Assembly: GCA_000198515.1 (NCBI GenBank)
Contig: FP929140.1
Span: forward strand, 2,330,527 to 2,394,526
Direction of reading: 5' to 3'
Source: a gamma proteobacterium HdN1
Lineage (GTDB): Bacteria > Pseudomonadota > Gammaproteobacteria > Pseudomonadales > Ketobacteraceae
DNA length: 64,000 nt
Shown here one piece after another: positions 8,967-18,005 of this stretch; position 1 is the first letter of the stretch; every line of letters starts with the position of its first letter. The translations under genes and the position numbers were made by a program. The notes under the pieces are model-generated. The model saw nothing but the letters and a program-made list of their open reading frames with translations. It was not told the origin of the DNA and ran no database searches.

Positions 8967-10079
8967 TTATTCAGATAAGTTTGGCGCGAGAATTTGTTTG
9001 GCAGGTGCGCCTGGAACCTCGCGAGCAAGGCGGGGCAGCAAGAAACCGGGCAGGCGTGCGGCCATCTGGCGGTAGAGTTCGAAAGCCTCGGTATCGTGAA
9101 TGGAAAAGTCGTGGGCACCGGCAACAGGGTCGAGCAGGTGAAGGTAGTAGGGCAGGACGCCGGCATCAAACAAGCGTTCGGAGAGCGCGGCTTGGGCGTC
9201 GACATGGTCGTTGACGCCTCGCAGCAGCACCGCTTGGTTGAACAGGGTCACCTGTGCGTCTCGCAGTTTGCGCATCGCGGTGTCGAAGTGGTGATCGAGT
9301 TCGCTTGGGTGGTTGCTGTGAACCACTAGGATGGCGTTCCGCCCACTTTGAGCGATTGAGCGAAACAGCGCGAGCAGCCCCTCGTCAATGCGTGCAGGAA
9401 CCACTACTGGGGTGCGAGTATGGAAGCGTATTCGCTTTAACTGCGGCAAAAGTAGCAGGGCGTCGACCCAGCGTTGTAAGCGCGCATTGCTATTGATGAG
9501 TGGATCGCCGCCGCTAAAAATTACTTCGTTCACCTCGGGATGGGTTTCCAAGTGTTGGATGAGCTCGTCGAACTGGGCTTGGCTGAGTTGATTGTCTTCG
9601 TAGGGAAAGTGGCGTCTAAAGCAGTAGCGGCAATTGATCGCGCAGGCGCTTCCCGCGATGATCAGCACGCGGCTTTGGTATTTGTGCAGCAGACCACGGT
9701 GCGGGTTTGCGTGCAGTTCAGCCAGCGGGTCGGTTACAAAATCGGGGGGGGGAGTGAGCTCTAAGCCTTGCGGCAGGATTTGCCGTAGTAAGGGATCGTC
9801 CAGCTTTCCTTTCTGGATTTTGTCCACAAAAGCCTGCGGAACGCGCAGCGGAAATGCGCGAGCGGCAGCGCTGGCGCTTTCAAGCAAGGATTGCGGAAGA
9901 TCAAGAAGCCGCCAAAGCTCGTCAACGGAGCTGACCAGCTGCGAAAGCTGTTGCTGCCAGCTAGCCTCGGCGCGCACATGAGGATAGATGCCCTGCTCTT
10001 TTTGATGAACGCACTGCTCTTTTTGATGAAGGATAGTTGAATCTTCGGTGTGTGAAGATGTTGCGGTTCGGGTTATCAT
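8967..10079 (-). CDS. epmB: EF-P beta-lysylation protein EpmB (radical SAM lysine 2,3-aminomutase)
   Basis: EpmB converts alpha-lysine to (R)-beta-lysine, which EpmA then attaches to elongation factor P. The radical SAM cluster motif is CAINCRYCFRRHFPY (CxxxCxxC). Further family marks are EVIFSGGDPL and FHTRTPVVVPARI. I place the start at the ATG at 10079, giving 370 residues against 342 in E. coli. The frame stays open to a TTG at 10154, but that would leave only 28 bp before efp and no room for its control region. The N-terminal region carries a duplicated HQKEQ segment encoded by a 21-bp-period tandem repeat. It is divergent from efp-epmA, so substrate and enzymes are clustered. Confidence 0.93.
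   Translation of the reverse strand: MITRTATSSHTEDSTILHQKEQCVHQKEQGIYPHVRAEASWQQQLSQLVSSVDELWRLLDLPQSLLESASAAARAFPLRVPQAFVDKIQKGKLDDPLLRQILPQGLELTPPPDFVTDPLAELHANPHRGLLHKYQSRVLIIAGSACAINCRYCFRRHFPYEDNQLSQAQFDELIQHLETHPEVNEVIFSGGDPLINSNARLQRWVDALLLLPQLKRIRFHTRTPVVVPARIDEGLLALFRSIAQSGRNAILVVHSNHPSELDHHFDTAMRKLRDAQVTLFNQAVLLRGVNDHVDAQAALSERLFDAGVLPYYLHLLDPVAGAHDFSIHDTEAFELYRQMAARLPGFLLPRLAREVPGAPAKQILAPNLSE
9993..10030. repeat. In-frame tandem duplication inside epmB
   Basis: The 17-bp segment CTGCTCTTTTTGATGAA occurs twice with a 21-bp period. On the minus strand it encodes the repeated HQKEQ motif near the N-terminus of EpmB, ahead of the catalytic domain. Confidence 0.9.
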
Positions 10080-10182
10080 GAGCAACTTTTTCTCAAACGG
10101 CGGGTTCTTGAACAGCGGGTGCGCCTCGCTGGTGGCGCGCTGATTGTAGAACAAGCACTACTGGAACTGTGGGAATCTGATT

Positions 10183-10746
10183 ATGGCGAGCTATTCTACC
10201 AATGAATTCAAGGGCGGTCTCAAGGTCATGCTGGATGGCGACCCTTGCTCCATTATGGAAAACGAGTATGTAAAACCAGGCAAGGGCCAAGCGTTTAACC
10301 GCGTTAAGCTGCGTAACCTGAAGTCTGGGCGGGTGCTGGAAAAAACCTTCAAATCCGGCGAATCATTAGAAGGTGCGGACGTTGTAGACGTTGAAATGCA
10401 ATTTTTGTATTTCGACGGCGAATTTTACCACTTTATGAACCCGACCAGCTTTGAGCAGTTGGGCGCCGAAGTTCCAGCGGTGGGCGATAGCGCCAAGTGG
10501 CTGAAAGAGCAGGACAACTGCACGGTGACGCTGTGGAATGGCGTTCCCTTGGCCGTTACGCCACCGAATTTTGTAACGCTGGAAGTGGTCGAAACTGATC
10601 CGGGCGTGAAAGGCGATACCGCGAGTGGCGGTGGTAAGCCCGCCAAGCTTGCTGGCGGAGCTGTTGTGAAGGTGCCGTTGTTTATCTCGGTGGGCGACAT
10701 CTTGAAGGTGGATACCCGCACGGGTGATTACGTTAGCCGTGCCTGA
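10183..10746 (+). CDS. efp: Translation elongation factor P
   Basis: A 187-residue, three-domain tRNA-mimicking factor that rescues ribosomes stalled at polyproline stretches. The modification loop reads VKPGKGQAF with the acceptor lysine at position 34, as in E. coli EF-P. This Lys type agrees with the flanking epmA and epmB genes. Length and the C-terminal [17 protein letters not shown] ending are typical. A GGGA purine run precedes the ATG by 8-9 nt. The gene overlaps the probable GTG start of epmA, suggesting coupled translation. Confidence 0.98.
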   Translation: MASYSTNEFKGGLKVMLDGDPCSIMENEYVKPGKGQAFNRVKLRNLKSGRVLEKTFKSGESLEGADVVDVEMQFLYFDGEFYHFMNPTSFEQLGAEVPAVGDSAKWLKEQDNCTVTLWNGVPLAVTPPNFVTLEVVETDPGVKGDTASGGGKPAKLAGGAVVKVPLFISVGDILKVDTRTGDYVSRA

Positions 10747-11722
10747 TGACGTAGATTCGCGAGGCTGGCGGCCAAGTGCCAGCCTCGATGCGCTGCGTGC
10801 GCGGGCGCATTTGAATCAGCGGATTCGCGATTTTTTTTCTGAGCGTGGCGTATTGGAAGTCGAAACGCCGTTGCTTTGCAGCTCAACTGCAACCGATCCT
10901 TTTCTTACTAGCCTGTCGCTGCAATGGCGCGGGTGTACCCGGTATTTGCAAACCTCCCCAGAATTTCCGATGAAGCGCCTGCTGGCGGCGGGTAGTGGGC
11001 CAATTTTTCAGTTGTGCAAAGTGTTCCGTGCCGATGAGTTTGGGCGTTTGCATAACCCCGAATTTTCAATGCTGGAGTGGTATCGGCCAGGCTTCTCTCT
11101 TGCAGATTTGATGGATGAAACCGAAGCGTTGATTGTGGCATTGGCAGCGGTTTTTGGCAGGCCGTTGAGCGGGCCTTTTCAGCGGGTTTCGTACCGTAAG
11201 GCTTTTCTAGATGCGGTGGGGGTTGATCCTTTGACGGTATCCGATCTGCAGCTTTCCGTGATTGCGCGCGAGTGCGTGCCGTCGGCGCCGGAGGAATGGG
11301 ATCGCGATGGCTGGCTTAATTTGCTGATGGCGGAGGTTGTAGAGCCTCATTTGGGGAATGGGCCGGTGTTCGTTTGGGGGTTCCCGCCTTCTCAAGCGTC
11401 TTTAGCGCGCTGCCTGCACGATGATGATGGCGAGCGTGTGGCGGCGCGTGCCGAGTTTTATCTGGGAGGCATGGAATTGGCCAATGGCTATGACGAGCTG
11501 ACCGATGCGCAGGAGCAGCGCGTGCGCTTTCAGGCAGATTTAGCGCAACGCCAGTGCTTAGATGCGGCTTCTGTTCCGATGCCGGATGCGTTGCTGGATG
11601 CTTTGCAGGCAGGCTTGCCCCCCAGCGCCGGAATGGCGTTGGGGGTGGATCGCTTGTTGATGTGGCTGTTGGATAAACCGCGAATTGCGGATGTTTGCAG
11701 CTTTACAGCGGATCGTGCCTGA
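10724..11722 (+). CDS. epmA: EF-P--(R)-beta-lysine ligase EpmA
   Basis: A class II lysyl-tRNA synthetase paralogue (332 residues) consisting of the catalytic core without the anticodon-binding domain. It attaches beta-lysine to Lys34 of EF-P. Synthetase motifs are motif 2 around [20 protein letters not shown] and motif 3 [14 protein letters not shown]. No ATG is available at the 5' end. The frame starts with GTG at 10724, overlapping the efp stop by 23 bp; a second GTG at 10739 is equally possible. Its 3' end overlaps the end of the convergent penicillin-binding protein gene by 20 bp. This completes the efp / epmA / epmB set; the hydroxylase EpmC is not in the window. Confidence 0.95.
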   Translation: MITLAVPDDVDSRGWRPSASLDALRARAHLNQRIRDFFSERGVLEVETPLLCSSTATDPFLTSLSLQWRGCTRYLQTSPEFPMKRLLAAGSGPIFQLCKVFRADEFGRLHNPEFSMLEWYRPGFSLADLMDETEALIVALAAVFGRPLSGPFQRVSYRKAFLDAVGVDPLTVSDLQLSVIARECVPSAPEEWDRDGWLNLLMAEVVEPHLGNGPVFVWGFPPSQASLARCLHDDDGERVAARAEFYLGGMELANGYDELTDAQEQRVRFQADLAQRQCLDAASVPMPDALLDALQAGLPPSAGMALGVDRLLMWLLDKPRIADVCSFTADRA

Positions 11723-14700
11723 TGGCGAGCGTGGATTCTGAGGCGCCGCTGGGAGCGAGCGTTCCGCAGAATCCTGAGCCTGTGGGTTCTAGATAAGGCA
11801 GTAGGATTGGTGCCATGCCTTTCATTGCCTGCACCGGAAGCGCCGAGGTGAAACGGAAGGCAGCGGCTTCTTTGCCGGGAACAAAGGCGGTGAGGGTGCC
11901 AAAATGGTTGTCGCCCAAGTAGAACACGAACGTGGCGGTGCGATTTAGCGCAGTGCCCGCGTGGCGCCCGCTGGGGCCGCCGGTCACGAGACGGTTGTCG
12001 CCGGTGCCAGTTTTTCCGCCCATCACGAGGGTGCTGCCATCGGCCAATGTGTAGCCACCGGTAAGACGCCTTGCGGTGCCTTTGCTCACTACTTCACTGA
12101 GCGCTTGCTTGAGGGTGGCGGCCACTTCTGGGTTGAGTACTTGTTCGCTGGCGACGGGGCGGCTGCGTGCTAGATCGGTGTCGTAAGGTGTGCCGGCGCC
12201 AAAATGCAGGTCTTGGATTCGCACGGTGGGGAAGCGCTTGCCGCCATTCAGGATGATCCCCATTAATTCAGCGAGAGCTGCGGGGCGGTCGCCTGAGCTG
12301 CCAAGGGCGGTTGCGTAAGAGGGCACTAAATGCCCGAAGGGGTAGCCGAGACGTGCCCAGCGCTGGTGAAGATCCATAAAGGCTTCAACTTCCAGCATGG
12401 TGCGGATACGGCTGTCGCGGGCGTTTTTCGCGCGGGTCTTGAATAGCCAGCCGTAGACTTCTTGGCGCTCGTCTTCGCTGGCTTCAGCGGCTTGCCCCCA
12501 GTTGATCTCGGGTTGCTGCTCTAGATAGGCGAGTAACCAGAGTTCGAGTGGATGCACACGGGCAATATAGCCTTGATCGGGCAGGTTGAATTTGCCGGGG
12601 CCGTAGCGGTCGTAGAGGTCTGCCACGTATTTATCTTTGAGTTCGGTGTTCGGTAGATGGGTGCGCAAAAATACTGAAAACGTCTCAAGGTCGGCGTTAG
12701 GGAAAACATAGCGGTGTATGGCGGCCAGCTTCGGCGCAGAACGGCGAATGCCATCCAGAAGAATTTCCATGCGGGCAGTGCTGTCCTTGCCTTTGTATTT
12801 ATTCCAGAAGCGATTGAGAAACACCATGCCTTCACGATCCGCAAATCGTGTCAGGTAGGCTTTGCGGCGTGGATCGCTATCGTTTTTGAGCAGTTCGGTG
12901 TTGTTATCAATATTGTTTGCAATAATGTGCTTCACAATATCACGCAGCATTCGAACAAACGGCAGGTTGATGGATTCTTGCAGAGATTCGCGCACGGTTG
13001 GCATGCGGCCATTGTCTTCGCGGCGAAAGTTGTTGAATACATGCATCCCGCCACCGGTAAAGAAACGCTCACCCGGATTGGCTGAATAGCTGCGCTCCAT
13101 TGCCGCAGCGAGGATTGCGTGAAGACTTTTATCGCTGGCGCCGCTTAGATAGCCAAGCACCCACTGACTGAGGATATCACTTGCGTCGTTACGCGCTTTG
13201 GTGAGTTCTGCGGGTGCGAGTGCCGAATATTTTTCGTGAAGTTCGGTAATGATTTCTAGGTAGGTTGTAAGTACGCGCAGTTTTGCGGTAGAGCCGAGCT
13301 CAAGTTTGCTGCTTTCGTTGATATCGAAGGGCTGATCGGTGTTGTCGGTTTGGATGCGCACCTGATTTCCATCCGGTGTGCGCTCGAATAATACAAAACT
13401 GTAATGCACGTCGCCGGCCTGATTTTCTTTGAGAAGGCGTTCACCAAAGAGGCCCATTTCGCGGGCAAAGTCAGGATTGGCGAGTTTTGCGAGGTAGTCG
13501 CTGATCTGTTCCTGTGTTTCGCGCTGAAGCGTGCTCGTAACGGCTAGGTCAAGCCGGTCAAGATCGTAATTGGGAATGTTTAATAGCATGTTTAGACGCC
13601 GCCGCACCACGTTGACACCTTTATTGGTTTCCATGGGTACGGTGGCGGGATTTTCGGTGAAATTCCGAAAGGTGAGCGGTTGCTTGAGGGCTGCTTCGCG
13701 TAGCGTCCACGAAATGGCGCCTTGTTTTGCCATGATGCGGATATAGCTGTCGGTAAGACGCTCCAGTTCGCTACGACCGCGAGCTAGGTACCAGGTGGGG
13801 CGACGGTGTGCGATCATCAGCGCAATGACTTCCCGTAGCGCGGTTGCTTGCACTTCGATTCCTTCGGGTGGTGTTTCATAAGAGGAGAGAACGCGGTTGA
13901 CCGTATCAAAATCGGCTCCAAACCAAACGTAGAGCCCATCCCCTAGGCCGTTTACTTCACCGTAGCCTGGCGCGGCAGAGAGCGGTACGGTATTCAGATA
14001 AGAAAGCACCAGCGTGCGCCGCGCGGCCATGGTGTCAGGGCCTTGCTGGTAAGCGCGAACGCTGGCGGAAGCCATCTGCAAAATCTTGTCGGTAGGTGCA
14101 GAGGTAACGCCATCGGGTGAGTGGCGATATTTTTCAATCTGGGTTGCGAGGGTGCTGCCACCCATAGATTGGTGAGGAGCGCCGACCAGTTTGGCCGCTT
14201 GGGAGGCAGCGGCTTTGCCAAATCGCCCCCAGTCTACGGCGGGATTTTGGCGCCGATAACGTTCATCCAGCAGGGTACGGTTTTCGATAAAGAGCAGCGA
14301 CTGAGCGATTAGGTCTGGGATGGCATTAAAATCGCGATAGCCGCGCCGTGGATAGGTAAATTTGTAGATTTGTTCGTTTCTGCAGTCCTTTGCGTCTAAG
14401 CCTGCACGGTCTTTTTCAGGGAAAGGTGGAAACAGCCCAAGCGTTGTGTAGCGCATAAGCTCCGGCGAAAAGCGTGCTTGTGATTGAATGCTATAACCGC
14501 GGGCTTGCAGGCGCTCTAGCATCTGCGGAAGCCGCACATAGCCTAAGCGTTCGTCGAACGGGCCTTCTACTGGGTAACGGATGTTGTCACTTGGGCCGGG
14601 TTCTACCGTGAAGCTTAAGCTGCTTGCGTAATTGGAGAGCTCTTTTGATTGGTACGCAGAGGTTTTCGCCTCGTTCCACCCCCAAATCCCGGCGACGCCA

Positions 14701-14834
14701 GCGGCACCAACGATCAGCGTTACAACACTGATCTTGAATATAGATACACCGCGCATTCTCTGAATTGGGCGGTATGCCGCTTGGGCTCGCCGTTGGAAGG
14801 CGGGCGTTTTTCGGAGTGTTTTTTGCTTGCGCAT
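11703..14834 (-). CDS. Very large divergent class A penicillin-binding protein (GT51 plus transpeptidase)
   Basis: About 1,043 residues with a short basic cytoplasmic end, one membrane anchor (VSIFKISVVTLIVGAAG), a GT51 glycosyltransferase-like domain (~190-380) and a transpeptidase domain. The transpeptidase retains SxxK (STAK, Ser515) and KTGT (GGKTGTGDN). The glycosyltransferase keeps the first Glu (IENRTLLDE) and GGSTLATQIEK, but the usual KxxE motif reads KILQ and the RILELYLN helix reads RTLVLSYLN. Polymerase activity is therefore doubtful. A long insert splits the transpeptidase region (~570-860). Start uncertain: ATG 14834 chosen; ATG 14861 and a TTG at 15017 are in frame. It presumably acts in cell-wall synthesis at the inner membrane. 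Homologues of ~1,000 residues exist in other gammaproteobacteria, as far as I recall. Confidence 0.82.
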   Translation of the reverse strand: MRKQKTLRKTPAFQRRAQAAYRPIQRMRGVSIFKISVVTLIVGAAGVAGIWGWNEAKTSAYQSKELSNYASSLSFTVEPGPSDNIRYPVEGPFDERLGYVRLPQMLERLQARGYSIQSQARFSPELMRYTTLGLFPPFPEKDRAGLDAKDCRNEQIYKFTYPRRGYRDFNAIPDLIAQSLLFIENRTLLDERYRRQNPAVDWGRFGKAAASQAAKLVGAPHQSMGGSTLATQIEKYRHSPDGVTSAPTDKILQMASASVRAYQQGPDTMAARRTLVLSYLNTVPLSAAPGYGEVNGLGDGLYVWFGADFDTVNRVLSSYETPPEGIEVQATALREVIALMIAHRRPTWYLARGRSELERLTDSYIRIMAKQGAISWTLREAALKQPLTFRNFTENPATVPMETNKGVNVVRRRLNMLLNIPNYDLDRLDLAVTSTLQRETQEQISDYLAKLANPDFAREMGLFGERLLKENQAGDVHYSFVLFERTPDGNQVRIQTDNTDQPFDINESSKLELGSTAKLRVLTTYLEIITELHEKYSALAPAELTKARNDASDILSQWVLGYLSGASDKSLHAILAAAMERSYSANPGERFFTGGGMHVFNNFRREDNGRMPTVRESLQESINLPFVRMLRDIVKHIIANNIDNNTELLKNDSDPRRKAYLTRFADREGMVFLNRFWNKYKGKDSTARMEILLDGIRRSAPKLAAIHRYVFPNADLETFSVFLRTHLPNTELKDKYVADLYDRYGPGKFNLPDQGYIARVHPLELWLLAYLEQQPEINWGQAAEASEDERQEVYGWLFKTRAKNARDSRIRTMLEVEAFMDLHQRWARLGYPFGHLVPSYATALGSSGDRPAALAELMGIILNGGKRFPTVRIQDLHFGAGTPYDTDLARSRPVASEQVLNPEVAATLKQALSEVVSKGTARRLTGGYTLADGSTLVMGGKTGTGDNRLVTGGPSGRHAGTALNRTATFVFYLGDNHFGTLTAFVPGKEAAAFRFTSALPVQAMKGMAPILLPYLEPTGSGFCGTLAPSGASESTLAIRHDPL

Positions 14835-15104
14835 TGGTACAGGTGGCAGTAATACGCCCATGTCGAGCCTGGCATTCCTGAGAAGTAGGATTTTTGTTTT
14901 TGGAGTGAGAAGCAGGCGAGGGAGTCGCGGAACGAATGTCGTGGCGGTGGCTCTCGGCGCCTTTGCAGGGGCACGCCCTGCTTTTGCCTTGAGTATAACG
15001 CACCGCCCGAAATGCAATAGGAGATTGGCGAAAATATTTGTGCTTAATTTGAGCTTAGATTTTGAGCGCGAGTTTTAAGCGAATGGTGATATCAAATCCC
15101 TTGG

Positions 15105-15611
15105 CTAGGGGGATTCATTTCTACGCTCAAAAACCCAAGTGGTGCCGTCGTCAAAACGTAGGCGGAGCTGTTTTTGAGTGGTCTGTATTTCGCTGCCGGA
15201 TTGCAGGCGTGTGAGCCAGCTACGCTCAATCTGTTGCAATGCCTCGTCTGCGATAATGCAGCGTGCGCGGGTGCTGGCGGCGCCTTGGAGTAGCAGCCGG
15301 TTGTTTTTAATCATGGTGTGACCGTGCCAGCGATTGCAGGCAACGGTGCCGCTGGCGCGGCCTTTTTCGGCAAGATTGAGCGTGAAGTGAGGGGCGCGAT
15401 CGGTCAGTTGCGTGGAGGCTGCCTTGGTCGTTTGGATTGTGGTCTGGTTTTGTGCGGCAATGGCTTCTACGAGCTGCCAGTTGCCCAGTGGCATGGGGGT
15501 AGATGCGGAAAGCATGGTGCAGCCTCCTGCAAGAAGGATTGCGCCGGAGAGCGCGATTGCTCGCAACACGCTAAATGTGGGTAGGTTCTCAGCGAGAAGA
15601 TGGTGCTTCAA
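15105..15611 (-). CDS. META-domain lipoprotein (HslJ-like)
   Basis: A predicted 168-residue outer-membrane or periplasmic lipoprotein. The hydrophobic signal ALSGAILLAGGC ends in a lipobox with the acylated Cys. It is followed by a META/HslJ-type domain: the opening GNWQLVEA, the central ASGTVACNRWHG (the family's GCN-like turn) and the closing LRLRFDDGTTWVFER. Related META proteins are linked to heat-shock or stress resistance, but the molecular role is unknown. I chose the TTG at 15611 because a GGAGG lies 6 nt upstream (15618-15622) and this start places a normal-length signal peptide. The longer open frame upstream has no ribosome-binding site. Confidence 0.78.
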   Translation of the reverse strand: MKHHLLAENLPTFSVLRAIALSGAILLAGGCTMLSASTPMPLGNWQLVEAIAAQNQTTIQTTKAASTQLTDRAPHFTLNLAEKGRASGTVACNRWHGHTMIKNNRLLLQGAASTRARCIIADEALQQIERSWLTRLQSGSEIQTTQKQLRLRFDDGTTWVFERRNESP

Positions 15612-15641
15612 GGGTTGCCTCCGTTGCTGGGCTGGCTTTTG

Positions 15642-15677
15642 CCTGATCCGAGCGCACTGTAAGCCGCTTGGATCAGG
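15642..15677 (-). terminator. Hairpin between protease and META lipoprotein genes
   Basis: A 13-bp stem (CCTGATCCGAGCG with CGCTTGGATCAGG, one G-T pair) has a 10-nt loop. It lies just downstream of the protease gene on the minus strand. There is no T-run, so it may be a stabilising or attenuating hairpin and not a classical intrinsic terminator. Confidence 0.5.
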
Positions 15678-15689
15678 AAACACACAGTC

Positions 15690-16850
15690 TTAATGGGTTT
15701 GGTGTGTGTTGGAACCCGAGAATGTTCCTTTGCGCGCAAGACCCGCGAGTGCAGCGACCACAAGTGTTGCTAGTGGAAGAGAGCCGCCACCACCGCTGCC
15801 GCGCTTTTTAGGTTGTTCGAGCCCACCATCGTCGCCGGTGCCATTGTCGCCGCCGGTGCCATTGTCTCCACCGGTACCATTGTCTCCACCGGTGCCATTG
15901 TCTCCACCTGTGCCATCATCCACGATCCCACCACCACTACCGTCATTGTTGCAGCAGGCGCCGCCGGTTGTTTGTGTGAGCCAATCGCCGTATTGGGAGA
16001 CGCGGGTATATACGCCTGGGTAGCCTTGGTTTGCACATCCGTATCCGAAGCTGACAAGACCTACCTGTACGTAGCCGACGCCTGAACTACTTGGCATCAC
16101 CAAGGGGCCGCCGCTGTCGCCGCTACATGCGTCTGTGTTGTTTCCTGGGACGGTCGCGCACATCATGTGGGTGCTGATTTCCGCAGGGGGAATCAGGGAG
16201 GGGGATACGCTGCAATCGACGATGCGTAGGGAGGCCCACTGTAGATTTGCGGGCGTGCTGGATACGGTTTCTGAAGTGTCTCCCCAGCCGGAAAGTTGCA
16301 CGGGCATTGAAAGCGTACCATCGTTGCTAGGCGTTGCGAGTTTTGCGGCCGCGCACTTTTCGCCGCACAGCCCCATGTCGATGTCGCGCTCAAGTTCGAT
16401 TAGCGCAATGTCGTTGTCAAACACAATGCCGGCTGTGGAGCCTTCGGTAACGTATTCTGGGTGGTTGATCCAGCGTTTGATGGCAATGGTCTGGCCGCTA
16501 TCTGCTTGAGCGAGTGAGTTTGTGCCTGCGAGTACGTGGACGCTTGCGATGGCAGCGTCGCTATCGGGGCGGCAGTGGGCAGCAGTCAGTATCCAGCGCG
16601 GGTGGATGATGCTCCCGCCGCAAAAAAAGGTGTTGATCGGAGCGCCATCACCTTGTAGTAGCGCAACTTGCCAAGGAAATTGCCCTGGCGACGCGTCACG
16701 GCCGTTTACAATGCGTGGGCTTTTGTCAAAGCTCCAAGCACTGGACGACGCGACAATGAGCGCACCAGTGAGCGCCCAAAGTGATGATTTTAAACGCCGA
16801 TTCGCTTTGCGTTTTGCGTTGTCGGTTGCGATATCCACAGACAGCTTCAT
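15690..16850 (-). CDS. Secreted trypsin-like serine protease with GlyGly-CTERM-type tail
   Basis: A 386-residue S1-family protease. Residues 1-~40 form a signal peptide (basic start, then SLWALTGALIVASSSAWS). A short propeptide ends SPR before IVNG, the usual activation site. The triad is His92 (TAAHC), Asp147 (DNDIAL) and Ser246 (GDSGGPL). Asp240, six residues before the Ser, predicts cleavage after Lys/Arg. After the catalytic domain comes a linker with four GTGGDN-type repeats. Next is GSGGGGSLPLATLVVAALAGLARKG, a Gly-rich stretch, hydrophobic helix and basic residues like the GlyGly-CTERM signal. In Vibrio, proteases such as VesB carry this signal, which is cut by rhombosortase during type II secretion. 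The tail extends ~12 residues past the basic cluster, longer than usual. No rhombosortase gene is in the window. Confidence 0.85.
   Translation of the reverse strand: MKLSVDIATDNAKRKANRRLKSSLWALTGALIVASSSAWSFDKSPRIVNGRDASPGQFPWQVALLQGDGAPINTFFCGGSIIHPRWILTAAHCRPDSDAAIASVHVLAGTNSLAQADSGQTIAIKRWINHPEYVTEGSTAGIVFDNDIALIELERDIDMGLCGEKCAAAKLATPSNDGTLSMPVQLSGWGDTSETVSSTPANLQWASLRIVDCSVSPSLIPPAEISTHMMCATVPGNNTDACSGDSGGPLVMPSSSGVGYVQVGLVSFGYGCANQGYPGVYTRVSQYGDWLTQTTGGACCNNDGSGGGIVDDGTGGDNGTGGDNGTGGDNGTGGDNGTGDDGGLEQPKKRGSGGGGSLPLATLVVAALAGLARKGTFSGSNTHQTH
15841..15912. repeat. Four 18-bp tandem repeats encoding a Gly/Thr/Asp linker
   Basis: Four consecutive 18-bp units (for example CCATTGTCTCCACCGGTG) differ by one to three bases. 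They are in frame on the minus strand and encode repeated GTGGDN linker units of the serine protease. Copy number could vary between strains without breaking the frame. Confidence 0.93.
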
Positions 16851-17024
16851 TGAGAGAACCTCGTGATTACAGGGACATGAAGGTTTGGTGCGGAGACGAT
16901 GCCTAAAGTCAGATACTCTGCGCTCGCAACAAGCCTACAGCCTCCATGCTGGTATTGTCAGTCTAGCCTATTTGTTTTTCAAAAAAGCTTTCGAGAAGTG
17001 CGTTCAAAATGCGGCCAAAAAGCG

Positions 17025-17894
17025 CTATGCGCCATCTATGCAGCTAGCAAACGCTTGTCCCATGCGCACAGGGGTTCCAGCGCGGAGGGATTCGTCCCAG
17101 CGTATTTGCCCTTTGGGAAATAGGATAATCGCAGTCGAGCCTAGCTTGAAACGCCCCATTTCTTCGCCACGCGCCAAGCTGATTTTTGCGTGTTCTCCGG
17201 TGTAGCGAGTCAGGTGCAGCTTGCGCTTGGGAGGTGTGACCAAACCGGCCCATACGGTTTCGATGCTGGCAACGATCATCGCACCTACTAAAACCACTGC
17301 CATGGGGCCAAGATCAGTTTCAAAGATTGCGACGACCCGCTCGTTGCGGGCGAACAGTGCAGGAACATGCTCGCTCGTACGTTGATTTACAGAAAACAGT
17401 TTCCCTGGCACATAGATCATTTCGGTCAATCGGCCCGCGTAGGGCATGTGGACGCGGTGGTAATCACGTGGGCTGAGATAAACCGTGGCAAATTCACCGT
17501 TTCGGAATGGCTCGGCGCGTTGTGTGTCGCCGCCGAGTAGCTGTGTGAGGGTGTAGCTGTGGCCTTTCGCTTGAAAGATCAATTCGTCGTCGATTTTTCC
17601 CAGTTGGCTAATCGCGCCATCCGCTGGGCAGACAATGCCGGTTTCGGCAATGGGGCGGGCATCTGGTTTTAACGCGCGGGTGAAAAAGTCGTTAAAAGAG
17701 GCGTAGGCGAATGGGTTTTCCTGTTGCGCTTCGCTCATGTTGACCGGAAATGCCGAGGTGAACGAGCGTATCAGGGCATCCTTCACGAGCGGCCACTGGC
17801 ATTCCGCCAGCAGCCCGGCGCTGCGCGAGAGCAAATGATGCGGAAGGATGTATTGTGGCAGTACGCGCAAACGGTCTAGGGGTTGCTGTTCCAT
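17025..17894 (-). CDS. psd: Phosphatidylserine decarboxylase proenzyme
   Basis: A 289-residue inner-membrane-associated enzyme making phosphatidylethanolamine from phosphatidylserine. The self-cleavage site LGST is present; Ser253 becomes the pyruvoyl group of the alpha chain after cleavage between Gly and Ser. Other family marks are FNDFFTR, CPADGAI and YLSPRDYHRVHMP with its catalytic His. Length agrees with bacterial type I enzymes. A GAGGA sits close before the ATG. In Pseudomonas psd is likewise in the motAB-fimX neighbourhood. Confidence 0.97.
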   Translation of the reverse strand: MEQQPLDRLRVLPQYILPHHLLSRSAGLLAECQWPLVKDALIRSFTSAFPVNMSEAQQENPFAYASFNDFFTRALKPDARPIAETGIVCPADGAISQLGKIDDELIFQAKGHSYTLTQLLGGDTQRAEPFRNGEFATVYLSPRDYHRVHMPYAGRLTEMIYVPGKLFSVNQRTSEHVPALFARNERVVAIFETDLGPMAVVLVGAMIVASIETVWAGLVTPPKRKLHLTRYTGEHAKISLARGEEMGRFKLGSTAIILFPKGQIRWDESLRAGTPVRMGQAFASCIDGA

Positions 17895-18005
17895 AGGTTC
17901 CTCAATGGCAGTGCGCAGCAGGATGCGAAAGCGCGATTGTAAACGTCCCGCATTGAAAAGCGAACGAAACTTCGTGACCGCTTGCTACGGTTCGTAACCG
18001 GAAAG

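Noticed and set aside
15841-15912. Regular repeats considered as a CRISPR array
   Set aside because: Units are adjacent 18-mers without spacers and encode a protease linker in frame. No cas genes are in the window.
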